Shown here: in pieces, positions 7,876 to 16,865 of the stretch
How positions within the stretch are numbered: the stretch's first letter is position 1
Layout: each line of letters opens with the position of its first letter
Assembly (NCBI RefSeq): GCF_000424285.1
Contig: NZ_AUJP01000011.1
Span: 158,215-222,214 of the forward strand
DNA length: 64,000 nucleotides
Direction: 5' to 3'
Origin: Butyrivibrio sp. MB2005
GTDB lineage: Bacteria; Bacillota; Clostridia; Lachnospirales; Lachnospiraceae
The notes under the pieces: generated by a model
Databases searched by the model: none
Told to the model about the DNA's origin: nothing
What the model saw: only the letters and a program-made list of their open reading frames with translations
Program-made: the position numbers and the translations under genes

Positions 7876-9501
7876 ATGATAAGTAACGCGATTCCTGGTA
7901 TTGCAAACGTCAATACACTCGTAAACAATGCACCTGCAAAGGGAATTGCAGTCAGCAGTGATGTTAAGGATGCCTTCCGTAAAGCTCTTGCTCAGGCAAA
8001 TACCGAAAACAAAGCTGCATCTGTAACTACTTCTCTTAACAAAACTCTAAATCAGACTGTTACAAAAGCTGATAATCAGCGTACACCAGATCTGACAGAT
8101 GCGACTACAGAAAGGATGGACGCTGCTTCAAAGGGCGGCGATGCCACAAAGAACGGCAAAGCTAAGGTATCCGATGAAAAGGACAACACACAGGTAACAG
8201 AAAACAACGCTGTTACAAGCACTGCTGAAAACGGGAATGTCGCAGAACAGACTCAGGAAACAGAAGCTGAAGAAGGCGTTATCGTTATCAGTGAAGAAGC
8301 TGAAGGAAATGCAGAGATTACGGCAAACAGCGATGCATTAAATACAGCTCTTATCGATGAAGCGATGCAGCTCTTACAGAACCTTGCAGATGAGCTTTCA
8401 CTGGACATTGAGGATATACAGAATGCAATGGAGACCCTTGGTCTTACAAATATCGCAATTCTTAATCCCGCTAATATGTCACAGCTTATCGGACAGCTTA
8501 CAGCAGGTGATGATGCAATGGCTGTAGTAACCAACGCAGACATATATCTGAATGTTCAGAATATGCAGGATGCGGTGTATACAGCAAGACAGGATCTTAT
8601 GGAAGAATTCGATCTTACTGAGGAACAGCTAAGCGCAGCTCTTGAAGAGTTCGCAGAGAATCTTCCCAAGGAAGAAGCACAGGGTGAGCCAGTAGTAAAT
8701 ACCTTCAATGAGACTCTTGTTGAAGCACAGATAGAGCAGGCACCTGTTATGGTTCAGCAACCTGTAAAGCTTGAGGTTACGGAAGAGGAAGGAATTGTCA
8801 GAGAGATTTCCGATAATACAGCCTTTGTACAGCCTGAAGTAGCAGAAGAAGTAATTGAGCTTCCTGAAGAGTTCGGACGAAACAATGATGGTGGCAACAA
8901 GAGAAATTCAGATGAAAAGGGTCAGAACACACCAATGTTCAACCATTTCTTCAACCAGATTTCTTCTTCACTTTCAGAGGTTTCGGAAGCTGCAGCACAG
9001 ACCCAGCAGGCACCTATGGCAGACACACAAAAGATCATGGATCAGATTACTGAGTTCATCAAGGTCAACATCAAAGCGGAATCAACATCAATGGAACTCC
9101 AGCTTCATCCCGCAAGCCTTGGAACAGTAAACGTAATGATCGAGCAGGCCAAAGACGGAAACATGATCGCCAAGTTCATGACTCAGAATGAAGACGTAAG
9201 AGCAGCTATTGAAAGCCAGCTTCAGCAGCTTCAGGAAAAATTCAATGAGCAGGGCATCAAGGTAACTGCAGTTGAAGTAACAGTCAACGCAGGTGGTTTT
9301 GATCAGACACTTAATGACTCACAGAGCCAGAAAGAGGAAGATCAGGAGAATCAGAACATCATCAGAAAGCCCATGAGAAGAATCAGACTTGGTGATATTA
9401 CACCTGAAGGCATCGAAGGCTTAGAGCAGGTAGATGAGACCGACAGACTCACAGCAGAGATGATGGCAATAAACGGAAACTCAGTTGATTTCTCAGCTTA
9501 A
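7876..9501 (+). CDS. fliK: Flagellar hook-length control protein FliK
   Basis: FliK is the secreted ruler that measures hook length and triggers the switch in export specificity. The 541-residue product has a long, poorly conserved, Glu/Gln/Asn-rich N-terminal region. It carries the conserved C-terminal hook domain at about residues 395-480 (LQLHPASLGTVNVMIE, then IKVTAVEV). I use ATG 7876 because GGAGG at 7861-7865 gives a 10-base spacing; the in-frame ATG at 7867 is only one base from the ribosome site. Its ruler length should scale with hook length. Confidence 0.92.
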   Translation: MISNAIPGIANVNTLVNNAPAKGIAVSSDVKDAFRKALAQANTENKAASVTTSLNKTLNQTVTKADNQRTPDLTDATTERMDAASKGGDATKNGKAKVSDEKDNTQVTENNAVTSTAENGNVAEQTQETEAEEGVIVISEEAEGNAEITANSDALNTALIDEAMQLLQNLADELSLDIEDIQNAMETLGLTNIAILNPANMSQLIGQLTAGDDAMAVVTNADIYLNVQNMQDAVYTARQDLMEEFDLTEEQLSAALEEFAENLPKEEAQGEPVVNTFNETLVEAQIEQAPVMVQQPVKLEVTEEEGIVREISDNTAFVQPEVAEEVIELPEEFGRNNDGGNKRNSDEKGQNTPMFNHFFNQISSSLSEVSEAAAQTQQAPMADTQKIMDQITEFIKVNIKAESTSMELQLHPASLGTVNVMIEQAKDGNMIAKFMTQNEDVRAAIESQLQQLQEKFNEQGIKVTAVEVTVNAGGFDQTLNDSQSQKEEDQENQNIIRKPMRRIRLGDITPEGIEGLEQVDETDRLTAEMMAINGNSVDFSA

Positions 9502-9521
9502 GAGAAACAGGAGGTACAAGG

Positions 9522-10247
9522 ATGAGTGTTAACGCAGTAGTAGAGAATGGAAAAGTTGTCGATACCAACAACTCCAGTGCAAAAAAGGAGAAAACATCCA
9601 ACGGTTATGACAAAGACGCTTTCATGAACATTCTCTGTGCACAGATGAAGTATCAGGATCCTCTTGAGCCTACATCCAATACTGAGTACATCAATCAGTA
9701 TGCAACATTTACGCAGGTTGAGCAGCTCTCCAACATGGCAGAATCCTTTGCAATGTCCAGAGCGTCCGAGATGGTTGGTAAAACAGTAATAGTTACCGAC
9801 GATAATGGAAACAAGGTTCAGGGCAAGGTTGACTATGTAACCTACAGCGGTGGAGAAGCATACCTTAACATCGATGGCAAGGACTACAAGATGGATACTG
9901 TTAGTAGCGTAGCAGATTCCAAGTTCGTTGAAGCTCATGATCAGGCAGATGATCTGGTAGAAATGATTGAGAAGTTCCCGGATTACAACAATCTGAATTA
10001 CACACACGCAAATGATATTTACACGGCATACAACTTCTATCAGAACATGTCCAGTGACGCAATTGCACTTGTAGACAAGAAGTACATCACAGAGCTTGAA
10101 AAGTATAAGGCAAGAGCAGATGAGCTTGTAACAGAAGCTGTAAAGAATGAAACAGAGTACGAGAAGCAGCAGGCTGAAAAAGCAACAAAAACAGAAAGTA
10201 CAAATACCGAAAGCAACAACGAAGGAGGATCAGAGACAACCGCTTAA
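9522..10247 (+). CDS. flgD: Flagellar hook assembly scaffold protein FlgD
   Basis: FlgD caps the growing hook and guides polymerisation of FlgE. The family signature near the N-terminus is clear (KDAFMNILCAQMKYQDPLEP, about residues 28-47), followed by QYATFTQVEQL. The 241-residue length is in range. The C-terminal 40 residues are a Glu/Asn/Thr-rich low-complexity tail. AGGAGG lies 10-12 bases before the ATG. It sits in the usual fliK-flgD-flgE order. Confidence 0.95.
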   Translation: MSVNAVVENGKVVDTNNSSAKKEKTSNGYDKDAFMNILCAQMKYQDPLEPTSNTEYINQYATFTQVEQLSNMAESFAMSRASEMVGKTVIVTDDNGNKVQGKVDYVTYSGGEAYLNIDGKDYKMDTVSSVADSKFVEAHDQADDLVEMIEKFPDYNNLNYTHANDIYTAYNFYQNMSSDAIALVDKKYITELEKYKARADELVTEAVKNETEYEKQQAEKATKTESTNTESNNEGGSETTA

Positions 10248-10359
10248 TAAATATAAAAAATTTGTTAAAGATGGTTATGTTTTTGATTATTTGACCGAAA
10301 TATATATCGGTACAGCAAATGAACTTTGTGTTTTATTTTGAGAAAGGAGAAAGCCGTAA

Positions 10360-10758
10360 ATGATTCATAATAACAGCGGATTCCTTTCCATAGAGCAGGT
10401 TCAGAATCAGTATCCCATAAATAAAACAGAAAAAGGCAGAGGAACAGTCGGCGTACAGAATTCAGACTTCGGTAAGATCCTCAGCCAGATCGAAAACTCA
10501 AGGGACGGTGTTAAATTTTCAAAGCATGCATCGAACAGACTAAACGACCGTAACATCGAACTTACTACTGATCAGATGAACCGCCTGAATAACGCAAGGA
10601 ATCAGGCAAGTGCGAAAGGAATAAATGACTCGCTTATCCTGGTAGATCAGCTTGCATTCATCGTAAACGTACCAAGCAGCACAGTTGTTACAGCAATGGA
10701 CAGTCAGGAAACTGGCAGTAACGTATTTACCAATATAGACGGAGCGGTAATCGCATAA
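10360..10758 (+). CDS. Flagellar operon protein of the TIGR02530 family
   Basis: This 132-residue protein lies between flgD and flgE. The stretch VKFSKHASNRLNDRNIELT and the later LVDQLAFIVNVPSSTVVTAMD match a small family always found at this position in Firmicute flagellar operons (flg operon protein, TIGR02530). Its molecular role is not established; a part in hook assembly is inferred from position only. AGAAAGGAG precedes the ATG. A 112-bp gap separates it from flgD. Confidence 0.85.
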   Translation: MIHNNSGFLSIEQVQNQYPINKTEKGRGTVGVQNSDFGKILSQIENSRDGVKFSKHASNRLNDRNIELTTDQMNRLNNARNQASAKGINDSLILVDQLAFIVNVPSSTVVTAMDSQETGSNVFTNIDGAVIA

Positions 10759-10789
10759 CTTTAGGAGACAAAAGGATACGAGAAAACAG

Positions 10790-10885
10790 ACCGGACCGAG
10801 GATGTTGGGCAGAGCATCCGTAAGCTCACACAGACAGGTGAGTATCTAAGGAGGTCAAAGAATTCCCGACCGACAGAAGGAATTC
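10790..10885 (+). other. Structured leader upstream of flgE
   Basis: Three short stems lie in the 211-bp gap before flgE: GGATG/CATCC (10800-10804 with 10815-10819), CTCAC/GTGAG (10825-10829 with 10838-10842) and GAATTCC/GGAATTC (10860-10866 with 10879-10885). GACC near 10790 and GGTC near 10854 could close the first two into a multi-branch fold. It does not match the c-di-GMP-I or -II riboswitch consensus that I can recall. No ORF is present. It may be a regulatory leader for hook expression. Confidence 0.35.
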
Positions 10886-10969
10886 AAATTCAAATCTCAA
10901 ATCCCAAACTGTCAACTTAATATGTGACCCGTCCCTCTGACTTTATGTCTAATCAGGAGGACATGCCTT

Positions 10970-13900
10970 ATGATGAGATCACTCTTTTCTGGTGTTGCAG
11001 GACTTAAGACCCACCAGGTCAAAATGGATGTTATCGGTAATAACATCGCCAATGTCAATACAACATCCTACAAGTCACAGTCAATCACCTTCAGTGATCT
11101 GATGTATCAGACCACACAGCGTGCATCCCGTGCAACCGAGACTACCGGTGGTATAAACGCAAGACAGATCGGTCTTGGTGCTAAATCCGGTGCCATCGCT
11201 ACGGCCATCACACAGCAAGGCGCAACAGAAACAACAAATAATCCTTTTGATATGCGTATTACCGGTGATGCCTTCTATATTGTTAATGATGGAAACCAGA
11301 CCATGTATACAAGAGACGGTTCCTTCTACATTGACGGTGCAGGCAACCTGGCAATGCAGTCAACCGGTTATTTCGTATACGGATGGACAGCTGTAGAAGA
11401 TGAGACAACAGGTGAAATCACAGTTAACACAAACGGTGGAGTAGGCAAGCTTCAGCTTATGAGTGCTGAAAACATGACTTATCCTCCGGAAGGAACAACA
11501 GAGGCTGTTGTAAGCGGAAATATCGATGCTCACGACACAAACATCACAAGCGATAACGGAAAAACAGTTACTCTTGAGTTCTATGACAACTTAGGTTATC
11601 TCTATACAGCAAAATTCGCAGTTCGAGATGTAAACGATCTTGAGCACACATATACAATGACTCTCGAGGACATCCTCGATTCTAACGGAAATACAATCGG
11701 CGCTGAAAAGCTCAGCTATGTAAGCTTTACAGACGGCGACAACGAAGAAGCTAACTACGGACTTCGTAATTCCTGGACAAAGACAGTTACAACAATTAAC
11801 TACACAGCAACAGTAGGAGCTAAGAACGTTACCTTCAGAAATCCTTCAGGTTCAACCGCATACAGCGGAATTCCTGCATCAGGATCCATCTCAAGTCTCG
11901 TTGAAAAGGCACCCACACTCCTTAGGAATGTTTACAACCTCACAGTTGGTCTCGGCGGAGACAATACAGTAGCAAGTACAGATTATTACACAATCAATGA
12001 AGATGGTTCTATAAGCGTATTCCCTGTAGATGCATCAGATAAGGAATCTGTAAATCTTGGACAGTTCTTCAAGAATGCATCAACAGATACAACTTTCACT
12101 TATGGAACATACACCAATTCAAGCTATGCAACAGTACCCAGAAGCGTTGAGATAAAGTCAGCAGACCAGCTCAGCGATAAGCAGATGGAAGTACTGAACA
12201 CAATGTTTGGTCTTGATGTAGCAAGTCTTGATTTTTCAGATGATAAGACCTACACATATGCGATTTCAAGTGACGGTGTATCAAGTCTTTCACTTACAAC
12301 TAACTCATACTCAGAATCGACAGCTACAGTTCAGGCACCTTTTGATATGGTTAGCAGCACAGGAACAACCATTACCTTCAATGACACAAACAGCGAAACA
12401 AATATTACTGTAAATCTTGCAACAACAACATTCTCAACAGGACTTCCTTCTGAGATACTTAAGATTTACGGACTTAAGAGTTCTGATTACAAGAGCCAGG
12501 TAAATAATAATACATTTAAGACCTACACTTACAGCATAGATCCTACAACCGGCGGCCTTTCAGTTACAACCAGAACAACCACCAACGATGAGGCATTCTA
12601 TGCAACAAATCTTTCTACAACACCCGGAACAGATGATAACACTGTAAACTTTGGATCACAGACAAACGTACCCAAGAGTGGAACACTCAGCCAGGCATCA
12701 GACGATTCTCTTCTTGCAGATATGGGTATCAACAAAGCTGATCTTATTGCACAGAACACAGCAGGCGATGAGACCTATGTCTACAGATACACAATCGCAG
12801 ATGGCAATCTCACAGTATTAAAGGACACAATTAAGGAATCCGCATCTTCAAGTACGGTTGGTTACAGTAGGACAGCATACACCTTCAAGGCAGATACAGC
12901 AAATAACCATGCTATCTTCAATAACAGAAGTGATGATCTGACTTATCCTCTTGAAGGAACACTTCTTGCAAACGACGCTACATCAATAGACCTTCTTAAG
13001 TGCTACGGAATGTCAGCATCTGATATCCCCGCAACAGAAGGAAATGCATCATTTACATACAAGTATTCAATAAATAAGGATACAGGTGAGATGACGATCA
13101 CCAAGACAACATCCACCAAGTCAGAAGAAGGTGCTTATGTAAACGACAAAGCATACTCAGTATTTCTGAATACAGGATCAAACATCGTATTTAGAAACAA
13201 CAAGTCAGAAGTTGACACAGCTGTTCCGCTTACAGGTACAGTAGCAAACCTTACAAACAGCCAGAAGAATATACTCACAGCTGTTTACGGCTACACACCT
13301 TCAGGTGATGACGTTACATATTCAATCAGCGAAGATGGCTCTAAGCTCACTATCGGTACAATGAATACAGCCGGTGTTAATACTTACGAGATTACAAAGA
13401 CCACAAAAGAAACACAGCTCACATTTGAAGTTGACGTGGATGAGACCACAGCAACCTTCAGAAATGCCAGTGAAGAAGGCAAAATCGTATATGATGCAGT
13501 TCCCAGAACAGGATACGTATCAGAAATCAATGATGCAACAGCAACAGCAGATTTCTTTGCAGATGTTTATAACTATACACCTGATGCAACAGCAGAGAAC
13601 TACGAGACACTTACATACCACATTCTTGATGACGGAAGTCTTCAGATTGTAAACAACAGCATTACACTTAAGTACAACGCAAAGACCGGTGATATCGTTC
13701 AGCCTGAAGAAAAGATCACACTTAACTTCCAGCAGGATGCGGTTATCGACGGACAGCCCAAGATGGCAGGCTTCACAGATGTTAACATGGATTTATCATC
13801 AACAACAAACTACAACACCATGGCAACATCCACAATCGGAGCTGTAAAGGGTGACCTTGCAAGCCTTAAGACAGGTAGAGCAGTTGGTACCATGAATGGT

Positions 13901-14239
13901 ATGACTGTAAGTAAGGACGGAACAATCTACGCAACATATTCAAACGGCCAGACAAAGCTTCTTGGACAGATCGCTACAGCAGAGTTTGCAAATGCATCCG
14001 GTCTTGAAAAGCAGGGTGACAACCTCTACTGCCAGACACTTAACTCCGGTGAAGCTAAGGTTCAGGATGTAACATCAGATGGTGGCTACATCACAACCGG
14101 CGTACTGGAAATGAGTAACGTAGATCTTTCAAGTGAATTCACAAGCATGATCACAACTCAGCGTGGATTCCAGGCTAACAGCCGAATCATTACAGTATCA
14201 GATACACTCCTTGAGGAGCTTACAAACCTTAAGAGATAA
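10970..14239 (+). CDS. flgE: Flagellar hook protein FlgE, unusually long with internal repeats
   Basis: FlgE polymerises into the hook, the universal joint of the flagellum. The N-terminal rod-type helix (MMRSLFSGVAGLKTHQVKMD, then VIGNNIANVNTTSYKSQ) and the C-terminal helix (SSEFTSMITTQRGFQANSRI) are canonical. At 1089 residues it is more than twice the usual 400-470. The extra length, about residues 277-907, is made of roughly seven degenerate units of 70-105 residues. A typical unit has an NVTFRN-like strand, a P..G(T/S) turn, a YG helix end and a YTYSI..DG.L hairpin. The unit order and Thr/Ser richness suggest extra surface domains on the hook. AGGAGG lies 9 bases before the ATG. Confidence 0.95.
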   Translation: MMRSLFSGVAGLKTHQVKMDVIGNNIANVNTTSYKSQSITFSDLMYQTTQRASRATETTGGINARQIGLGAKSGAIATAITQQGATETTNNPFDMRITGDAFYIVNDGNQTMYTRDGSFYIDGAGNLAMQSTGYFVYGWTAVEDETTGEITVNTNGGVGKLQLMSAENMTYPPEGTTEAVVSGNIDAHDTNITSDNGKTVTLEFYDNLGYLYTAKFAVRDVNDLEHTYTMTLEDILDSNGNTIGAEKLSYVSFTDGDNEEANYGLRNSWTKTVTTINYTATVGAKNVTFRNPSGSTAYSGIPASGSISSLVEKAPTLLRNVYNLTVGLGGDNTVASTDYYTINEDGSISVFPVDASDKESVNLGQFFKNASTDTTFTYGTYTNSSYATVPRSVEIKSADQLSDKQMEVLNTMFGLDVASLDFSDDKTYTYAISSDGVSSLSLTTNSYSESTATVQAPFDMVSSTGTTITFNDTNSETNITVNLATTTFSTGLPSEILKIYGLKSSDYKSQVNNNTFKTYTYSIDPTTGGLSVTTRTTTNDEAFYATNLSTTPGTDDNTVNFGSQTNVPKSGTLSQASDDSLLADMGINKADLIAQNTAGDETYVYRYTIADGNLTVLKDTIKESASSSTVGYSRTAYTFKADTANNHAIFNNRSDDLTYPLEGTLLANDATSIDLLKCYGMSASDIPATEGNASFTYKYSINKDTGEMTITKTTSTKSEEGAYVNDKAYSVFLNTGSNIVFRNNKSEVDTAVPLTGTVANLTNSQKNILTAVYGYTPSGDDVTYSISEDGSKLTIGTMNTAGVNTYEITKTTKETQLTFEVDVDETTATFRNASEEGKIVYDAVPRTGYVSEINDATATADFFADVYNYTPDATAENYETLTYHILDDGSLQIVNNSITLKYNAKTGDIVQPEEKITLNFQQDAVIDGQPKMAGFTDVNMDLSSTTNYNTMATSTIGAVKGDLASLKTGRAVGTMNGMTVSKDGTIYATYSNGQTKLLGQIATAEFANASGLEKQGDNLYCQTLNSGEAKVQDVTSDGGYITTGVLEMSNVDLSSEFTSMITTQRGFQANSRIITVSDTLLEELTNLKR

Positions 14240-14320
14240 TAGGTAATCACCCGTAGAGGTTCGGGGGAAAATAGGAAGAACCTCTTCGGAAGAGGAGAAC
14301 CTGGTAGGGGGCAAAATCAG

Positions 14321-14358
14321 AATAGGTCAGGGCAATACAGGTCCTGGCCTATTTTCGT
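14321..14358 (+). terminator. Rho-independent terminator after flgE
   Basis: AATAGGTCAGG at 14321-14331 pairs with CCTGGCCTATT near 14344-14354 with one G-T pair, and a short T-run follows. It lies about 80 bases after the flgE stop codon and just before the AT-rich promoter region, so it should end the first flagellar transcript. Confidence 0.7.
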
Positions 14359-14576
14359 ATTTAGTTTTGGTTAGAAAAATTGAAGGGAGATGGTGGAGTT
14401 GCGGCTCTGAAAATTAATTTCATAATTATGCTATATATAATGAAATAAAAATTCAAAAAAACCATATTCAAATTCAAATTTCTTTCAAAAGATTATAAAC
14501 ACCGGATAAACTAATCAGAAAAAAACATTAAAGATTTACCTTTTACAATTCCGGAGACAAAAAACGTTATTAAAAC

Positions 14577-14605
14577 TTTAAATAAATCACGATATGTTGT
14601 ATAAT
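14577..14605 (+). promoter_or_regulatory. Sigma-A promoter candidate for flbD-motAB operon
   Basis: TTTAAA at 14577-14582, a 17-base spacer and a perfect TATAAT at 14600-14605. The -35 box matches 4 of 6 consensus bases. It lies downstream of the flgE terminator and about 180 bases before flbD. The region is so AT-rich that chance matches are likely, so confidence is limited. Confidence 0.42.
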
Positions 14606-14630
14606 GCAATTGATATTATGCACAAGATAT

Positions 14631-14709
14631 TGCATGAAATATTATTTCATAATTTTTGAAAAAAATTGAAATAAAAATGCAAATCCCTTGTTTTTCGGTA
14701 TTTCATGCA
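14631..14709 (+). promoter_or_regulatory. Paired inverted repeats upstream of flbD (possible operator)
   Basis: TGCATGAAAT at 14631-14640 is the exact reverse complement of ATTTCATGCA at 14700-14709. A third half-site, ATTTCAT, lies at 14644-14650, forming ATGAAAT-N3-ATTTCAT with the first. The spacing and symmetry would suit a dimeric regulator acting just downstream of the sigma-A promoter candidate. No regulator is identified. Confidence 0.35.
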
Positions 14710-14788
14710 TACAAAAACGAAAAAAGCGTGATAAAATGAAATTATCTTATTAAATAATGTAATTTTGTTTCAATTTCGGAGATTTGGA

Positions 14789-14983
14789 ATGATTGAGATT
14801 ACCAAAATGGATGGCCGGGCAATACTTGTTAATGAAGACCTTATAGAGACGGTGGAAGCTAATCCCGATACCGTTATCATAATGGCCAACGGAAGGAAGC
14901 TCATAGTTCAGGAGACCATTTCCGAAATAATGAAGAAATGTAATGAGCGACGTGATTCGCAGGGCAGTGGATCACATAGCTGA
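14789..14983 (+). CDS. flbD: Flagellar FlbD family protein
   Basis: FlbD of the Firmicute and spirochaete type is a small protein of unknown biochemistry that regularly precedes motA. The 64 residues start MIEITKMDGRAILVNEDLIE and contain ANPDTVIIMANGRKLIVQET, which is the family pattern. I use ATG 14789 (TCGGAGATTTGG upstream); a start eight codons earlier at 14765 would add residues with no family match. This is not the Caulobacter transcription factor of the same name. Confidence 0.9.
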   Translation: MIEITKMDGRAILVNEDLIETVEANPDTVIIMANGRKLIVQETISEIMKKCNERRDSQGSGSHS

Positions 14984-15026
14984 TAATCCGATATTTTACT
15001 ATTACTTTTATGAGGGGGTAAACTAA

Positions 15027-15830
15027 GTGGATATAGGATCAATACTTGGCATTGGCCTTTGTTTCATTTTCATGATATTGAGTATCGTGTTTTCGGCAGG
15101 TATCACGGGTGTTAAATACTTCCTGGATGCTCCGTCGGCCATGATAACTTTCGGTGGAGCTTTTATGGCGGTTTTGGCTTCAAGAAGTCTGCCCAGTTTT
15201 ATCAGCGGACTTAAATCCTACACACTTATTTTTAAAATGCCCGCTGATGACACCAAGACTGTTATCAAGCAGATTATAGATCTTTCCAATACAGCCAGAA
15301 AGGAAGGCCTTCTTGCTCTGGAAGAAGCTGCCGGCAATATCGAGGACGCTTTCATGAAAAAGGGCGTTATGCTTATTGTCGACGGTACTGAGCCCGAGCT
15401 TGTTAAGGGAATTCTTGAGGCAGAGATAGATGCCATGTCCGAGAGACATAAAGAGAACTATTCATTCTTCGGTGATGTTGCAGGTATGGGACCTTCCTGG
15501 GGAATGATCGGAACACTGCTTGGACTGGTTCTGATGCTACAGAACATGTCAGATCCGTCATCAATCGGACCGTCCATGGCGGTTGCCCTCATCACGACGT
15601 TCTACGGTTCAGTTCTTGCGAACTGGTTCTGTTTCCCTGCTGAGAATAAGCTAAAAGCAAGAGATAACGCAGAATATACAATGAAAAGTATTGTCATAGA
15701 GGGACTTTTGTCAATTCAGGCCGGGGAGAACCCCCGTGTTACTGAAGAGAAGCTTAAGTCATTCCTGTCACCTGCAAACAGAGCAGCTTATGAGGCAGAG
15801 AATGGCACAGGCGATGGAGGCGGAGAGTAA
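15027..15830 (+). CDS. motA: Flagellar motor stator protein MotA
   Basis: MotA forms the ion channel with MotB and pushes on FliG to turn the rotor. The 267-residue protein has four membrane helices (about 3-22, 32-50, 150-170 and 182-202) and a cytoplasmic loop with the charged segment that meets FliG. The GPSWGMIGTLLGLVLML segment is characteristic. The start codon is GTG 15027 behind GAGGGGG. Its stop codon overlaps the motB start. Coupling to H+ or Na+ cannot be decided with confidence from the sequence alone. Confidence 0.96.
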   Translation: MDIGSILGIGLCFIFMILSIVFSAGITGVKYFLDAPSAMITFGGAFMAVLASRSLPSFISGLKSYTLIFKMPADDTKTVIKQIIDLSNTARKEGLLALEEAAGNIEDAFMKKGVMLIVDGTEPELVKGILEAEIDAMSERHKENYSFFGDVAGMGPSWGMIGTLLGLVLMLQNMSDPSSIGPSMAVALITTFYGSVLANWFCFPAENKLKARDNAEYTMKSIVIEGLLSIQAGENPRVTEEKLKSFLSPANRAAYEAENGTGDGGGE

Positions 15831-16831
15831 TGGCTAAAAAACCGGAAGAAATAAAGCCCGGCTTGCCGGCCTGGCAGGGTACATTCGGTGATCTGATGAA
15901 CCTTCTCCTTTGTTTCTTCGTGTTGCTTTTCTCAATGGCGAATATGGATGCTGCCAAGTTTGAAGAAATAGCTGCGTCATTCAGTTCAGCATTTGGTATT
16001 TTCAATGGCGGTGAAGCTGCTTTGGGACAGGGAGCACTTGTCGGAGATGGTATTTCACAGCTCAACGAGCTTTCCAATTACATAATTTCAATGGGTATTT
16101 CACAGTCCGGCTCTCAGAATGAAGATGTTACCGATACAACCGGCGAGAATGCCAGTGAAAACGGAGGAGCCGGTGTTAATGAAAACGGTGATTCATCAGG
16201 AATAAATCCCGGAACCGGCGGTGCAGATTCCGAGGAAGATGCTGAAAATAAAGGTTCAGGGACTGAGGGTGATGCTGAAGGTACCGGTTCTGAAAGCGAA
16301 AGCGCAGCAGCTACCCCCACAGCGGAGGAAGCCAAGGAAGAGCTTGAGCAGGAACAGCTTAAGGCTTCCGAACAGCTTGCAGCTCAGGTTTCTGAATCTT
16401 TAGATGCTATGGATATTTCAAACCAGATTGATGTGAATTTCACCAGTCAGTTTGTTCAGCTGACACTACAGGGTGCAATCCTGTTTGATTCAGGTGAAGC
16501 GGTGCTTAAGCCCGGTGCTGAAACAATCCTTAATAAGGTTGGAGCTGTACTTGAGAGATATGCCGGAGGCACCATAGAGATTGAGGGACACACAGATAAT
16601 GTTCCCATGAACAGAGCAGGTAAGTACAGTAATAATGACGAGCTTAGTGATGGCCGTGCCCTTTCTGTATTCTATTACCTTGTTGAGAATACAACTCTTG
16701 ATCCTGCTAACCTTAAGCACTCAGGAAGAGGTGAATATGAGCCGGTGGCTGATAATTCAACACCTGAGGGACGCTCCAAGAACAGACGAGTAGAGATTCG
16801 TATTTACAATCCTTTAAGTCCTATGTATTAA
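15830..16831 (+). CDS. motB: Flagellar motor stator protein MotB
   Basis: MotB anchors the stator to peptidoglycan and supplies the ion-binding carboxylate. The N-terminus has one membrane helix (about 20-40) with the essential Asp at residue 21 in FGDLMNLLL. The C-terminal OmpA-type peptidoglycan-binding domain spans about residues 215-325 (IEIEGHTDNVPM and SGRGEYEPV). Between them is a long acidic Gly/Ser/Glu-rich linker (about 95-170), which makes the 333-residue protein longer than the usual 260-300. The ATG overlaps the motA stop. Confidence 0.96.
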   Translation: MAKKPEEIKPGLPAWQGTFGDLMNLLLCFFVLLFSMANMDAAKFEEIAASFSSAFGIFNGGEAALGQGALVGDGISQLNELSNYIISMGISQSGSQNEDVTDTTGENASENGGAGVNENGDSSGINPGTGGADSEEDAENKGSGTEGDAEGTGSESESAAATPTAEEAKEELEQEQLKASEQLAAQVSESLDAMDISNQIDVNFTSQFVQLTLQGAILFDSGEAVLKPGAETILNKVGAVLERYAGGTIEIEGHTDNVPMNRAGKYSNNDELSDGRALSVFYYLVENTTLDPANLKHSGRGEYEPVADNSTPEGRSKNRRVEIRIYNPLSPMY

Positions 16832-16865
16832 GGATTGGTAATCATAAAATGTGAGGGAGAAAAAC

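Larger units (their letters stand above)
14240..14788 (+). other. 549-bp AT-rich gap between flgE and flbD
   Basis: No ORF is supported here. The first 50 bases contain competing hairpins: GAGGTTC near 14256 can pair with GAACCTC ending at 14285, and CCTCTT at 14281-14286 can pair with AAGAGG at 14290-14295. A terminator follows at 14321-14360. The rest (14400-14780) is very AT-rich and carries a sigma-A promoter candidate and repeated ATGAAAT/ATTTCAT words. It is the only clear break in the flagellar locus and probably divides it into two transcription units. Confidence 0.7.

Noticed and set aside
10147..10341. Small plus-strand ORF overlapping the end of flgD
   Set aside because: It lies out of frame within the low-complexity flgD tail, has no ribosome site and no conserved pattern.
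10248..10359. Sigma-28 promoter in the gap before the flagellar operon protein (TTAAAG and ACCGAAAT)
   Set aside because: The two boxes are too far apart (about 20 bases) and the -10 element is poor.
10786..10860. c-di-GMP riboswitch before flgE
   Set aside because: The conserved bases of c-di-GMP-I and c-di-GMP-II aptamers that I can recall are not present. Kept only as an unclassified structured leader.
16851..16865. GTG 16851 as the fliL start
   Set aside because: It falls inside the ribosome binding site for ATG 16866, which has correct spacing and gives the usual FliL N-terminus.
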